Shown one piece after another: positions 32,800 to 44,341 of a DNA stretch of 64,000 nucleotides. Source of the DNA: Setophaga petechia. Lineage: Eukaryota; Chordata; Aves; Passeriformes; Parulidae. Location: positions 103,501-167,500 of the forward strand of contig JANCRA010000067.1 in assembly GCA_024362935.1 (NCBI GenBank), given 5' to 3'. Under the pieces are notes generated by a model, which was not told where the DNA came from, did not search any database, and saw only the letters and a list, made by a program, of their open reading frames with translations. Position 1 is the stretch's first letter, and each line of letters begins with the position of its first letter. The translations under genes were made by a program, and so were the position numbers.

Positions 32800-34915
32800 G
32801 ACTTGGATGATGGTTGGGTCTTGGATGAGTTTTGGATCTTGGACAGTGTTTGGACCTTGGATGAGGGTTGGATCTTGGATGGTAGTTGGATCTTGGATCA
32901 CAGTTGGATCTTGGATGATGGTTGGATCTTGGAGAATGATTGGATATTGGATGAGGGTTGGACCTTGATTGATGGTTGGATCTTGGATAAGGGTTGGATC
33001 TTGGATCACAGTTGGATCTTGGATGAGGTTTGGATCTTGGAGAATGATTGGATATTGGGTGATGGTTGGACCTTGGGTGATGGTTGGACTTTGGGTGATG
33101 GTTGGACTTTGGGTGATGGTTGGATCTTGGATCACAGTTGGATCTTGGATCACAGTTGGATCTTGGATGATGGTTGGATCATGCATGAGGTTTGGATCTT
33201 GGATGATGGTTGGACCTTGGATAAGGTTTGAATGTTGAATGATGGTTGGATCTTGGATGAGGGTTGGATCTTGGATCATGGTTGGATCATGCATGATGGT
33301 TGGACTTGGGTGAGGTTTGGATCTTGGATGAGGTTTGGATCTTGGACAATGTTTGGATCTTGGATGATGGTTGGATCTTGGATAATGATCTTGGATGGTT
33401 GGATCTTAGATGAGGGTTGAACCTGGGATGCTGTTTGGATCTTGGATGAGGTTTGCATGTTGGAGGATGGTTGGATCTTGGATAAAGTTTGGATCTTCAA
33501 CAGTGTTTGGACCTTGGATCACTGCTGGACCTTGGATGAGGTTTGGACCTTGGATGAGGTTTGGACCTTGGACAGTGTTTGGATTTTGGATGATGGTTGT
33601 ATCTTGGATCATGATTGGATCTTGGATGGTTAGATCTTGGATGATGGTTGGATCTTGGATAATGATTGGATCTTGGATGGTTAGATCTTGGATGAGGGTT
33701 GGATCTTGGATGAGGTTTGGATGTTGGATAATGGCTGGATCTTGGATGGTTGGGTCTTAGATGAGGGCATTGGATGGCATTTGGATTTTGGATGATGGTT
33801 GGATCTTGGACCATGGTTGGATCTTGGATGGTTGGATTTTAGATGAAGGTTGGACCTTGGATAATGTTTGGATGTTGGATGAGGTTTGCATGTTGGAGGA
33901 TGGTTGGATCTTGGATAAGGTTTTGATCTTGGACAGTGTTTGGACCTTGAGTCACAGTTGGTCCTTGGATCGCGACTGGACCTTGGATGAGGTTTGGATC
34001 TTGGACAGTGTTTGGATCTTAGATTGTTGGATCTTGGATGTTTGATCTTGGATAATGATTGGACCTTGGATCATGGTTGGATGAGGTTTGGATCTTGGTC
34101 AGTGTTTGTGTTTTGGATGGCAGTTGGACTTGGATGAGGTTTGGATGTTGGATAATGGTTGGATCTTAGATGAGGACATTGGGTCACGTTTGGATCTTGG
34201 ATGATAGTTGGATGTTGGATGAGGGTTGGATCTTGGATGAGGTTTTCTCTTGCATGAGGTTTGGATCTTGGATGGTGATTGGATCTTAGATGGTTGGATC
34301 TTAGATAAGAATTGGGTCTTGGACCAGGGTTGGATCTTGGATGGTTGGATCTTAAATGAGGGTTGGATCTTGGATGAGGTTTGAACCTTGGATCACAGCT
34401 GGACCTTGGATCACATTTGGATCTTGGAACATGTTTGGATCTTGGATGAGGGTTGGATCTTGGACAGTCTTTGGCTCTTGAATAATGATTGGACTTTGGA
34501 CCATGGTTGGATCTTGGATAGTTGGATCTTTGATGATGGTTGGACCTTGGACAGCGTTTGGATGTTGGATGATGTTTGGATCTTGGATGGCAGATGGATC
34601 TTGGTTGAGGGCTTTGGATGATGTTTGGATCTTGGATGGTTGGACCTTGGATAATGTTTGGATCTTGGATGAGGTTTGCATGTTGGATGATGGTTGGACC
34701 TTGGACCATGGTTGGATTGTGCATGGTGGTTGGATCTTGGATGAGGTTTGGATCTTGGATGGTTGGATCTTGGATAATGTTTGGATTTTGGACCACAGTT
34801 GGATCCGGGATGGTTGGATCTTGGATCACAATTGGATCTTGGATCACAGTTGGATCTTGGATCACGTTTGGATCTTGGATGAGGTTTGGATCCTGGATGA
34901 GGTTTGGAAGCTTTT
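32800..34915. repeat. 15-18 bp minisatellite after the SNAP47 stop codon
   Basis: Units are GGTTGGATCTTGGATGAT and GGTTTGGATCTTGGATGA, with variants such as GGACCTTGGATCACAG, more than 100 copies over 2.1 kb. It probably lies in the SNAP47 3' UTR or just beyond, because no AATAAA or ATTAAA occurs between the stop codon and its end. Confidence 0.96.
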
Positions 34916-36500
34916 TTTGGTGAAAAGATCCAAATTTCCAGTCGGGATGAAACAGAACTCGTGGATTCTCCACTGCCAAACCCTGTAAATAGGAAGGGAT
35001 GTGACAAAACCCGACTTAATTCATTAATTAATTCATTAATTCATTACTGTGCTTTTTCATTTTGCTGCTTTCCAGCCCATGAATTCCCTCTCCAGCTCTT
35101 TCCTTAAAACCCTTTGGAGCTGACCCTGATTTTTTAATTTATTTGCACTCAGTGGTGATGAAACATTTCAAGGCTTTTCCAGAATTCCTAAAAAAAAAAA
35201 AAAGGGAATATTTTCAATTAAAGCCAGAAGTTTACGCTTGGCTCTGTTGAGAGCAGAGATTCCCCTCTGAAATTTTTGATATTCCATAGGAAAAATTCCC
35301 ATTTCATCAATCCCTGCCTTTTCCAGCTCTTTTACCTCCAAGGAGCTGCTGTTAAATATTTATTTTTTAAATTATTTTTTTATTTTAATTTAAGTATTTT
35401 TGGTGTCGCTTTCAAATCCGACACTTCCAGTGCAATATTTTTGAACAGTGAAGCTTCAAATCCTTGGATTCCCTGGGAATTTTTTCCCATTTTTTTGGAA
35501 TCCAGCCTAATTTTGGGAGAAAAAGACACTAAACCACGTCGAGGGTGTTGTTTGCAAGGTTTGTATTCCTTCAGCTTAGTTAGGACTGGAGTAAGATTTA
35601 TTCCAAGTTTTTCCTGGCATGCACTTTATTGGAAAATCCAGTGATAATTCCATATCCATCAATTATTTCCTGGGAATAAAATCCTCCTGGAGTTTCTGCT
35701 GTTGTTTCCCACCCCCAAATCGCTGCTGGTTTACCTTGAGAGGAAGGAACATCCTGCACCTCATTTTTCCAAGTGGATTTTGCACCAAATCCGTGTTTGT
35801 TGAGGCTGGGATGGGATCTGGGAGTGGGATGAGTCCAACCCAGAATTCCCAACAGGAAATCTTTTGGATTTGAGCAGTTTTGGGGTGTTCTTTGTGCCAT
35901 ATTTTTTATTGTCGTGTGGTTTTAGCACCGACTCCGTATTTTGCGGGTTGTGTTGAGTCCAACATATCCCAAAAAAACTTGGAATGTTCCTTGGGAAACC
36001 CATCCTGGAGCTGTACATTGGCTGAATTCCATGTGCCAGAAGGATTTTCCACCTGTAATTCCTTCTTAATTAAATCTCTTGGAATTGTGATTTTTTTCTC
36101 TCCTGTCTTCACTTGGCTGGGAATGGGTGGGAAAAATCCATCCCTGTTTTCCTGGGGTTTCGTGGATTCTGTGGGGTTGGTCTTTAGGGATGGCTTTATT
36201 TGGGAATAAAAACATGGAAAATATTCCCTGCTGGAAGGTGGCTCTGGGTGAGCTTTAAGCTTCCAAGCCAAACCATTCTGGAATTCCATGATCTTCTGGG
36301 AAGAGTGGCTGATATTCCAGAGGGGCCTCAAAATCCTGGAAAAATGGGCTGTGGGATCCTCATGGATTTACCATAATCCTGCCCTGGGGAGGAGCAATCC
36401 TGGGAATTGGGACATGCTGGGAACACCCAGCTGGAAAACAGGAGCTGGAGGTGCTGCTGGATGGAATTCCCAAGTGGATTGGGTTGGGATTTTTTAGGAT
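34916..36500. other. Unique sequence downstream of SNAP47
   Basis: AT-rich sequence without a recognised exon or mobile element. Possible polyadenylation signals lie in its first half. Confidence 0.5.
35217..35222 (+). terminator. Candidate SNAP47 polyadenylation signal (ATTAAA)
   Basis: This is the first ATTAAA after the stop codon, about 2.56 kb downstream. A canonical AATAAA follows at 35675-35680. If either is used, the 3' UTR contains the whole 15-18 bp array. Signals of this length occur by chance, so this is weak. Confidence 0.25.
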
Positions 36501-36519
36501 CATCCAGCCCCATCCCCAG

Positions 36520-37960
36520 GGACACTTCCCACTATCCCAGGTTTCTCCAAGTCCCTTTTTCCATGAGAGGTGGATTGGAATGGGATGATCCTTGAGATCC
36601 CTTCCATCCCAAACCATCCTGGGATTCTCTGGGATTCTCTGTGCCCTATTCCCCACTCTTTTTGCTGGCTGCAGATCCTAAACTCTGGAATTTCAAGCTG
36701 GTGCGGGATTCCACATAGAGGAACCCCAAAATTTGAGGGATTTGAGGGATTCCAAACGGGAATTCCACATCCCAGGTGCCAAATGTGGGAACAGGACCCA
36801 AAATGGAGGCTCCAGAGGCTGTCCCAGGTTGCTCCAAGCCCCCTTTTTCCATGAGAGGTGGATTGGAATGGGATGATCCTTGAGATCCCTTCCATCCCAA
36901 ACAATCCTGGGATTCTCAGGGATTCTTTGTGCCCTATTCCCAATTCTTTTTGCTGGCTGTAGATCCCAAACTCTTCGGAATCCCACACCACCTTGAAATC
37001 CCATAGGGGAACCCCAAAATTTGAGGGATTTGAAGGATTCCAAATGGGAATTCGATGTCCAGGTGCCAAATGTGGGAACAGGATCCAAAATGGAGGCTCC
37101 AGAGACTGTCCCAGGTTGCTCCAAGCCCCTTTTTCCATGAGAGGTGGATTGGAATGGGATGATCCTTGAGATCCCTTCCATCCCAAACCATCCTGGGATT
37201 CTTTGGGATTCTCTGGGATTCTTTGTGCCCTATTCCCAATTCTTTTCGCTGGCTGTAGATCCCAAACTCTTCGGAATCCCACACCAGCTTGAAATTCCAT
37301 AGTGGAACCCCAAAATTTGAGGGATTTGATGGATTCCAAATGGGAATTCCACGTCCCAGATGCCAAATGTGGGAACAGGACCCAAACTGGAGGTTCCAGA
37401 GGCTGTCCCAGGTTGCTCCAAGCCCCTTTTCCATGAGAGGTGGATTGGAATGGGATGATCCTTGAGATCCCTTCCATCCCAAACCATCCTGGGATTCTCT
37501 GGGATTCTTTTTGCTGGCTGTAGATCCCAAACTCTTTGGAATCCCACACCACCTTGAAATCCCATAGGGGGACCCCAAAATTTGAGGGATTTGAGGGATT
37601 CCAAACGGGAATTCCACGTCCCAGGTGCCAAATGTGGGAACAGGACCCAAAATGGAGGTTCCAGAGGGCTGTCCCAGGTTGCTCCAAGCCCCTTTTCCAT
37701 GAGAGGTGGATTGGAATGGGATGATCCTTGAGATCCCTTCCATCCCAAACCATTCTGGGATTCTCTGGGATTCTTTGTGCCCTATTCCCAATTCTTTTTG
37801 CTGGCTGTAAATCCCAAACTCTTTGGAATCCCACACCAGCTTGAAATCCCATAGTGGAGCCCCAAAATTTGAGGGATTTGAAGGATTCCAAACGGGAATT
37901 CCACATCCCAGGTGCCAGATGTGGGAACAGGACCCAAAATGAAGGTTCTGGAAACCTCCG
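36520..37960. repeat. About 290-bp composite tandem repeat containing CR1 tails, five copies
   Basis: Each unit has CCATGAGAGGTGGATTGGAA, TGGGATGATCCTTGAGATCC and CTTCCATCCCAAACCATCC (a CR1 3' end), a short GGGATTCTCT tail, then CTGGCTGTAGATCCCAAACT, GAACCCCAAAATTTGAGGG and GTGCCAAATGTGGGAACAGG. Copies begin near 36560, 36850, 37136, 37430 and 37696. Minus-strand frames of up to 514 codons are repeat-derived. Confidence 0.92.
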
Positions 37961-38660
37961 GGACGGCTCCCTCTGGAACAACCCCCAAATTCCCCATGGA
38001 TCACCAGAGGAGATTCCTGGATCTGGGAATTCTTCCTTCCCCACATCCTCTCCAGAGCCTTCCCAGCTCCCGGAGGTGAGTCAGGCTTGGAAAACTCTTC
38101 CCAAAAAAAGAGGAAACATCTTGGGAGCCTGTGTTCTGTTTTATCCTCAGACTGAAACCCTCGATGCCAGCTGCTCTCCGTGTCCTTAGGGCTGCCTGGT
38201 TTTCCACACTTTATTTTATTTTATTTTATTTTTTTTTTTATGGATTGCTGCTTCCAAGCACAGCAAATTCCCAGAGTGAGAAAAATCCCGTTCCGGCCTG
38301 GGTTTGGCTGCTCTCGGGTGGTTTGGCCTCGTTTTTGTGCTTTATTGCAGCAAATGCCCACGGGATGTTTTTTGGGAGAGCCATTAGGGATGAAGGGGGG
38401 GCCAGGAAATTAAAAAAAAAAAGGGGAAGAAAACTCCTGAAATGCATCTTTTTTTATGTTTCCATAAAAAAAAAAATTGGGAAGCTCATAAACACCCCTG
38501 GAGAACAGGGTGAGGTTTTTCCCCCCCTTTCTCCTTGGTTGTAACCACAGTTGGGGTTTGGGTTTTTTTTAAATCCATGGAAATCATGGGGAAAAAAAAT
38601 CGTTGTTCCAATTTACAAGGAAATAGCTTGGGCCAAATTCCTTAAAAAAAATAAAGAAGA
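37961..38660. other. Unique sequence with homopolymer tracts
   Basis: TTTTATTTTATTTTATTTT is near 38215, with several A or C runs to 38560. No exon or element was recognised. Confidence 0.4.
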
Positions 38661-38665
38661 AAAGA

Positions 38666-38866
38666 GGGAAGGGAAGGGAAGGGAAGGGAAGGGAAGGGAA
38701 GGGAAGGGAAGGGAAGGAAAGGAAAGGAAAGGAAAGGAAAGGAAAGGAAAGGAAAGGAAAGGAAAGGAAAGGAAAGGAAAGGAAAGGAAAGGAAAGGAAA
38801 GGAAAGGAAAGGAAAGGAAAGGAAAGGAAAGGAAAGGAAAGGAAAGGAAAGGAAAGGAAAGGAAAG
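38666..38866. repeat. GGGAA then GGAAA pentanucleotide microsatellite
   Basis: A pure purine tract of about 200 bp: roughly ten GGGAA units, then about thirty GGAAA units, with an abrupt switch near 38716. It encodes a spurious KGKERKGKE frame. Confidence 0.98.
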
Positions 38867-38974
38867 CTGGTGGGAATTGTGGATGGGTAAGGCTGGATCA
38901 GGTGGATGGGGGAGGTGGGAGTGGGAGCATGGATTTGGAATTCAAACGTTCTCCTGTTTGTGGGGATAGGAGAA

Positions 38975-39345
38975 TTCCAGGATGGATTGGGTGGGAAGGG
39001 GCCTTAAGGATGATCCCACCCCATTCCATGGCAGGGACACCTCCCACTGCCCCAGGGTGCTCCAGCCTGGCCTTGGGCACTGCCAGGGATCCAGGGGCAG
39101 CCACAGCTGCTCTGGGAATCCCATCCCAGCCAGGAATTCCCAATTCCCAATCTCCCACCCATCCCTGCCCTCTGGCACTGGGAGCCATTCCCTGTGTCCT
39201 GTCCCTCCATCCCTTGTCCCCAGTCCCTCTCCAGCTCTCCTGGAGCCCCTCCAGGCCCTGCCAGGGGCTCTGAGCTCTCCCTGGAGCTTCTCCTCTCCAG
39301 GGGAACATTCCCAGCTCTCCCAGCCTGGCTCCAGCTCCCTGTGGG
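38975..39345 (-). mobile_element. CR1 LINE 3' fragment, minus orientation
   Basis: It reads CACTGCCCCAGGGTGCTCCA, GGGGCAGCCACAGCTGCTCT, TGTGTCCTGTCCCTCCATCC, CTCCAGGCCCTGCCAGGGGC and CAGGGGAACATTCCCAGCTC in the antisense order of CR1. It is well preserved compared with neighbouring copies. Confidence 0.92.
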
Positions 39346-39369
39346 ATTTGGTGGCTGAAGCTCTGTGAG

Positions 39370-39515
39370 ATGGGTCCCACCAGGAGCATCCCAGCTGTGA
39401 TCCCAAGGCCAGCTTGGACAGGGCTTGGAGCAGCCTGGGGCAGTGGGAGGTGTCCCCCTGCCCATGGATGATCCTCCAGGTCCCTTCCAACCCAAACCAT
39501 CCCGGGATTCCATCA
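39370..39515 (+). mobile_element. CR1 LINE 3' tail, plus orientation
   Basis: GATCCCAAGGCCAGCTTGGA, CAGGGCTTGGAGCAGCCTGG and CCCTTCCAACCCAAACCATC, opposite in orientation to the copy just before it. The two form a tail-out inverted pair. Confidence 0.85.
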
Positions 39516-40080
39516 TTCCATCATGAGGAGCTTTTTTCCTGCTCCACAAAATCTCCAGCAATCCCATTTTATAAACTGGGAAGGCTTTTTGGGAAGTCCC
39601 ATATCCCTAAACTCCATCCTGAGGGGAAATATTTTGTTGTGAAGTGGAGCAGCTCTGAATTGGGTTCATTTCCATCATTTTTGGTGGCTTTGATGATGTG
39701 TCAATGTGAGGGATCGATTTTAGGATTCATCCAAACTCTGGATAAACAGCTCCACTTCCAGAGGGTCACAGCTCCAAATTCCCTCTTTTCTGGAGCTGCC
39801 TGGATGTGTCAATTTTGCTGTTTTTGTGTTTTGTGGTCCTAAAAGCTGCAAACTTCAAAGGAAAGGGGAGATTTGGATGGTGGAGGAGCCATTTCCCCTC
39901 ATGGCTCCGGCTTGGAATTTGGATGGAACATTCTGGAGCTGTGGAAGTGCTGGGATCACCTCCCTGAGAATCCCAAACCACCCCTGAGACTGCTGAACTC
40001 CAGGCTGTAGGAATTGGGGTGGAAAACCCAAGTCCAAGGGCAGGATCTTGGTTGGTCCCTTCCAATTCAAATTCCAGGAT
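39516..40080. other. Unique sequence
   Basis: No exon, element or tandem repeat was recognised before the 180-bp array begins. Confidence 0.4.
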
Positions 40081-40084
40081 TTTA

Positions 40085-42140
40085 TTATGAGATTCCCTGA
40101 GGGATGGAGAAAATGAGGGAACAGGGATGACTTGAAACTCTGCTGGGGTTTTTTTTGAGGCCTGGATCAGCTTTTCCAGATGATTTTTTGGTGACTTTGT
40201 CAGCTGGATCAGGGACCAACCTGTTCCTGAGGCTTGGAATTCCTGTGGCATCTCCTGGGACAAATCTGGAAATGTCCAGCTTTAGCACTGGGTAAAAACT
40301 TCTCAGTTTAGGATTTCAGGGCTGGTGTCTTTGGAAAACATGGAAAACCTCAAAGATTTGGAATTTTTGGTGGATTTCTCATCTGGATCAGGGACCAGCC
40401 TGTTCCTGATGTTCAGAATTCCTGTGGCCTCTCCTGACAAACCCAGGACTCTCCAGCACAGGATAAGAAGATGAGAATTTAGCATTTCAGGGCTGGTGCC
40501 TTTGGAAAACCTGGAAACCCTCACTTCTGGCATGATTAACTTTGGAATTTTTGGTGACTTTGTCAGCTGGATCAGGGACAAATCTGTTCCTGAGGCTTGG
40601 AATTCCCGTGGCATCTCCTGGGACAAATCTGGAAATCTCCAGCTTTAGCACTGGGTAAAAACTTCTCAGTTTAGGTTTTCAGGGCTGGTGTCTTTGGAAA
40701 ACATGGAAAACCTCAAAGATTTGGAATTTTTGGTGGATTTCTCATCTGGATCAGGGACCAGCCTGTTCCTGGTGTTCAGAATTCCTGTGGCCTCTCCTGA
40801 CAAACCCAGGACTCTCCAGCACAGGATAAGAACATGTGAATTTAGGATTTCAGGGCTGGTGTCTTTGGAAAGCATGGAAAACCTCAAACATCTGGATTTT
40901 TGGTGGCCTTGTCAGCTGATCAGGGACCAGCCTGTTCCTGATGTTCAGAATTCCTGTAGCATCTCCTGACAAACCCAGGTATCTCCAGCATGGGATTAGA
41001 GCATGAAAATTTTGGTTTTCAGGGCTGGTGCCTCTGGAAAACATGGAAAACCTCACTTTTGGCATGATTAAATTTGGAATTTTTGGTGGCTTTGTCGGCT
41101 GGATCAGGGACCAACCTGTTCCCGAGGCTTGGAATTCCCGTGGCATCTCCTGGGACAAATCTGGGACTCTCCAGCTTCAGCCCTGGATAAAAACTTCTCA
41201 GTTTAGGATTTCAGGGCTGGTGCCTCTAGAAAACATGGAAAACCTCACTTCTGGCATGATAAAATTTGGAATTTTTGTCAGTTGGATCAGGCACCAGCCT
41301 GTTCCTGATGTTCAGAATTCCTGTGCTTCTCCTGGGACAAACCCATGACTCTCCAGCACAGGATAAGAACATGTGAATTTTGGTTTTCAGGGCTGGTGTC
41401 TCTGGAAAACATGGAAAACCTCAAACATCTGGATTTTTTGTGGCCTTATCAGCTGGATCAGGGACCAGCCTGTTCCTGATGTTCAGAATTCCTGCAGCAT
41501 CTCCTGACACAACTGGAACCCTTCAGCTGTGGATCAGAACATGAGAATTGAGGATTTCAGGGCTGGTGCCTCTGGAAAACCTGGACAACCTCAAACATCT
41601 GGATTTTTTGTGGCCTTATCAGCTGGATCAGGGACAAACTTGTTCCCAAGACTAAAAATTCCTGTGGCATCTCCTGACAAACCCAGGACTCTCCAGCACA
41701 GGATAAGAACATGAGAATTTAGCATGTCAGGGCTGGTGCCTTTGGAAAACCTGGAAACCCTCACTTTTGGCATGATAAAATTTGGAATTTTTGGTGGCCT
41801 GGTCAGCTGGGTCAGGGACCAGCCTGTTCCTGATGTTCAGAATTCCTGCAGCATCTCCTGACACAACTGGAGCCCTTCAGCTGTGGATCAGAACATGAGA
41901 ATTGAGGATTTCAGGGCTGGTGCCTCTGGAAAACATGGAAAACCTCACTTCTGCCATGATAAAATGTGGAATTTTTTGTGGCCCTGTTATGTGGATCAGG
42001 GACCAGCCTGTTCCTGGTGTTCAGAATTCCTGTGGCATCTCCTGACAAACCCAGGACTCTCCAGCACAGGATAAGAACATGTGAATTTAGCATTTCAGGG
42101 CTGGTGCCTCTGGAAAACCTGGAAACCCTCAGGAAAAACT
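40085..42140. repeat. 170-195 bp tandem repeat, about eleven copies
   Basis: Each unit contains TTTCAGGGCTGGTGCCTCTG, GAAAACATGGAAAACCTCA, GGATCAGGGACCAGCCTGTT, CAGAATTCCTGTGGCATCTC and ACTCTCCAGCACAGGATAAG. The phrase CAGGGCTGGTG occurs near 40318, 40487, 40680, 40852, 41020, 41211, 41388, 41559, 41728, 41916 and 42097. Confidence 0.95.
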
Positions 42141-42649
42141 TGACCCTGGCAGGAATCCCAGCTCTGTTGTCACCTGAAGTTCAGGTGGGAGGGCAGAGCT
42201 GCTCCTGGCAGGAAGCAGAGAGGAAGAAAAGAGCAGGGAAGAGATTTTGATCCTTTTCCTTATCACCTGCTGTTAACTCCAGGCCCTGATTGTTTTTCCT
42301 GGGTGGTTCTGTCCCTTTGTGGCTTTTCCTGATGGAAAATGGGAGTGCTGGGATGAGCCCTGGGCAGAGGGGAAGCAGCCAGGGGAGATTTTCTGGGTTT
42401 TGTAAAGGTTTATCAACGCTCCTCGTTATCTGTGTGGGATGTGATTGATTGAGGGCCCTGTGGGACCCTTGGGGACGCTTTTCCTTTGGATTGAAAGGAT
42501 CCAGGAGGAGGTGGCAGCTCCCTGGATCAGGAGCAGCCAGGGCAAGGTGAGGGCAAGTTTGGACTTTTGGCTCAGATTTGGAAGGTTGGAGGTGAGGAAA
42601 ATCCAGGATCATAGGGAAATTTTTGGCTACCAACTGTTGGGAAAGGGGA
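42141..42649. other. Unique sequence
   Basis: Includes a GC-richer stretch around 42340-42560. Nothing recognised. Confidence 0.4.
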
Positions 42650-43110
42650 AAATCCACACTGGGACACCTCCCACCATCCCAGGTGATCCAGGTGTCCAAC
42701 CTGGCCTTGGGCACTGCAGGGATCCAGGGGCAGCCACAGCTGCTCTGGGAATTCCATCCCAGCCCTTCACAACCCTCACAGGGAGCAATTCCTTCCCAGA
42801 TCCCATCTAAATCTCCCCTCTGGCACTGGGAGCCATTCCCTGTGTCCTGTCCCTCCATCCCTTGGGAATTGTCTCTCTCCACGTTTCCAGCAGCTCCTCC
42901 AGGTCCTGCAAGGTCACACTGAGGTCCCCCCAAAGCTTCTCCTCTCCAGGTGAACATTCCCAGCTCTCCCAGCACAGCTGCTCCATCCCTGGGACCATCC
43001 TGGAACCTCCTCTGGGCTCTCTGCAGCAGCTCCAGCTCCTTCCCGTGCTGGATCCAGGGCTGGGGCAGCTCTGCAGGTGGGGCTCACCTGAGCACAGGGA
43101 CACAATTCCT
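42650..43110 (-). mobile_element. CR1 LINE 3' fragment, minus orientation, with small indels
   Basis: It contains GGGACACCTCCCACCATCCC, GGGGCAGCCACAGCTGCTCT, CCATTCCCTGTGTCCTGTCC, TCTCCTCTCCAGGTGAACAT and CTCTGCAGCAGCTCCAGCTC. It reaches further towards the CR1 interior than most copies here. Confidence 0.9.
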
Positions 43111-43394
43111 CCTTCCCCAGATCCCCTGGGCACATTTGTTTTGGATCCTCATTTTTCCAACAAAACTGTTGCCCTAAACCCTGCTAGGATCATGTTTAAT
43201 ATCAAGTTTGATGTTTTTTAATTTCTCTCTGGTTTAGGATTTTTAGGCTTTGTGCTTTCCAGTGTTTCTCCATGGAGAGCAGCGTGGGCACCTTGAATTT
43301 TTCCAGCAGGGTCTGGGATCCACATCCTTGTGGGATTTCAACAATTCCATCCCTGTAGCACCCAGACCCTCCAATTCCTTCAGGCTCATCCCAT

Positions 43395-43590
43395 GAAGGG
43401 GAATTAGGAATGAAGGGGTGGATTCAGGAATGCCAAGGAAATGGGGACAAAAAAAGAAAACCCAAAACAAAAACATAAAGGAGAGAAGAGATTTTGAACT
43501 TGGAAAATGATTTTTTTTTTTGCTGCCACATTGGAATTTTAGTGGCATTTATCCACTCACAAATCTCATCCTTGCAGTGCTTTGGAATCA
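43395..43590. repeat. Copy 1 of a dispersed 200-bp segment
   Basis: GAATTAGGAATGAAGGGGTG, ATTCAGGAATGCCAAGGAAA, GAGAAGAGATTTTGAACTTG and ATCCACTCACAAATCTCATC recur at 50750-50920 and 51110-51265. The family is unrecognised. Confidence 0.8.
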
Positions 43591-43799
43591 ACCAGAGCAA
43601 ATCTCATCCTGGTCACTCCTCGAGTTCAGGTGCTGCCTGAGCTCCCCCTCCTTTTGGGCTCCCAGGAAAATTCAGATTCCGACAGAAAACAGGAGGAGAG
43701 CTCTGCCAATTCCCAGCTCCTCCAGTGCCAAGCAGTTTGGCACTAAGCAGCTTTTTGCTGCCTGGTGTCTGGCAGTGCTGGGTCTTATTTTCAACAAAC

Positions 43800-44280
43800 C
43801 CCGTTAAAGGATTACGAGGGCCTTGTTAAAATAATGCCCTTGGAGCTTATTCCTTATTGGAAGGAAAACAAGGATAAACAGAAAGGGCTCTCTCATCCCC
43901 AGGGTTATTGCTTGGAGTGCTTTGAAAGGAGAAAAAAGGAGGAAAAACTGGCAGGAATTAGGGAATATATAAACACACACACGCTTGTCTGGGAATATAA
44001 AGTGAGTTTTGTTTCATTTCTGCTTTACAGCCCTCGAAAAAAAAATAATTAACAGCTCCCCCCGCTAATTAATCTAATTAATACTGATGTTTGGCCGTTG
44101 CATGAAAAGTTTTACCTCGGAGAAATAATCAATTAAAAGGGAAAAGGAAAGGAAGCCATTCTGAAGGGGAGTTGCTATATTTACCTTTTTAATGGAGTTT
44201 AATAAATGGGAATTAGAAATCCAGGGATTTTTTATTTTTTTGCATCGGCAGGAACGACGACAACAAAAATGGGAAATTTT
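43800..44280. other. Unique AT-rich block with clustered TAAT motifs
   Basis: No repeat was recognised. Several homeodomain-like cores are present (CTAATTAATCTAATTAATAC at 44064-44083, TAATCAATTAAAA near 44126), along with CTTGTTAAAATAATGCCC. It contrasts with the repeat-rich surroundings and could be a conserved noncoding element; conservation cannot be judged here. Confidence 0.3.
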
Positions 44281-44341
44281 AACTGGTGTTTGCCACAAAG
44301 TGCTCACGTTTTCCAAATAAAACCTGGAAAGGCTGGATGGA

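Noticed and set aside
36500..38044. 514-codon minus-strand open frame
   Set aside because: It is five repeats of a CR1-tail composite unit, translated. A second frame on the same strand is also open, as expected for stop-free repeats.
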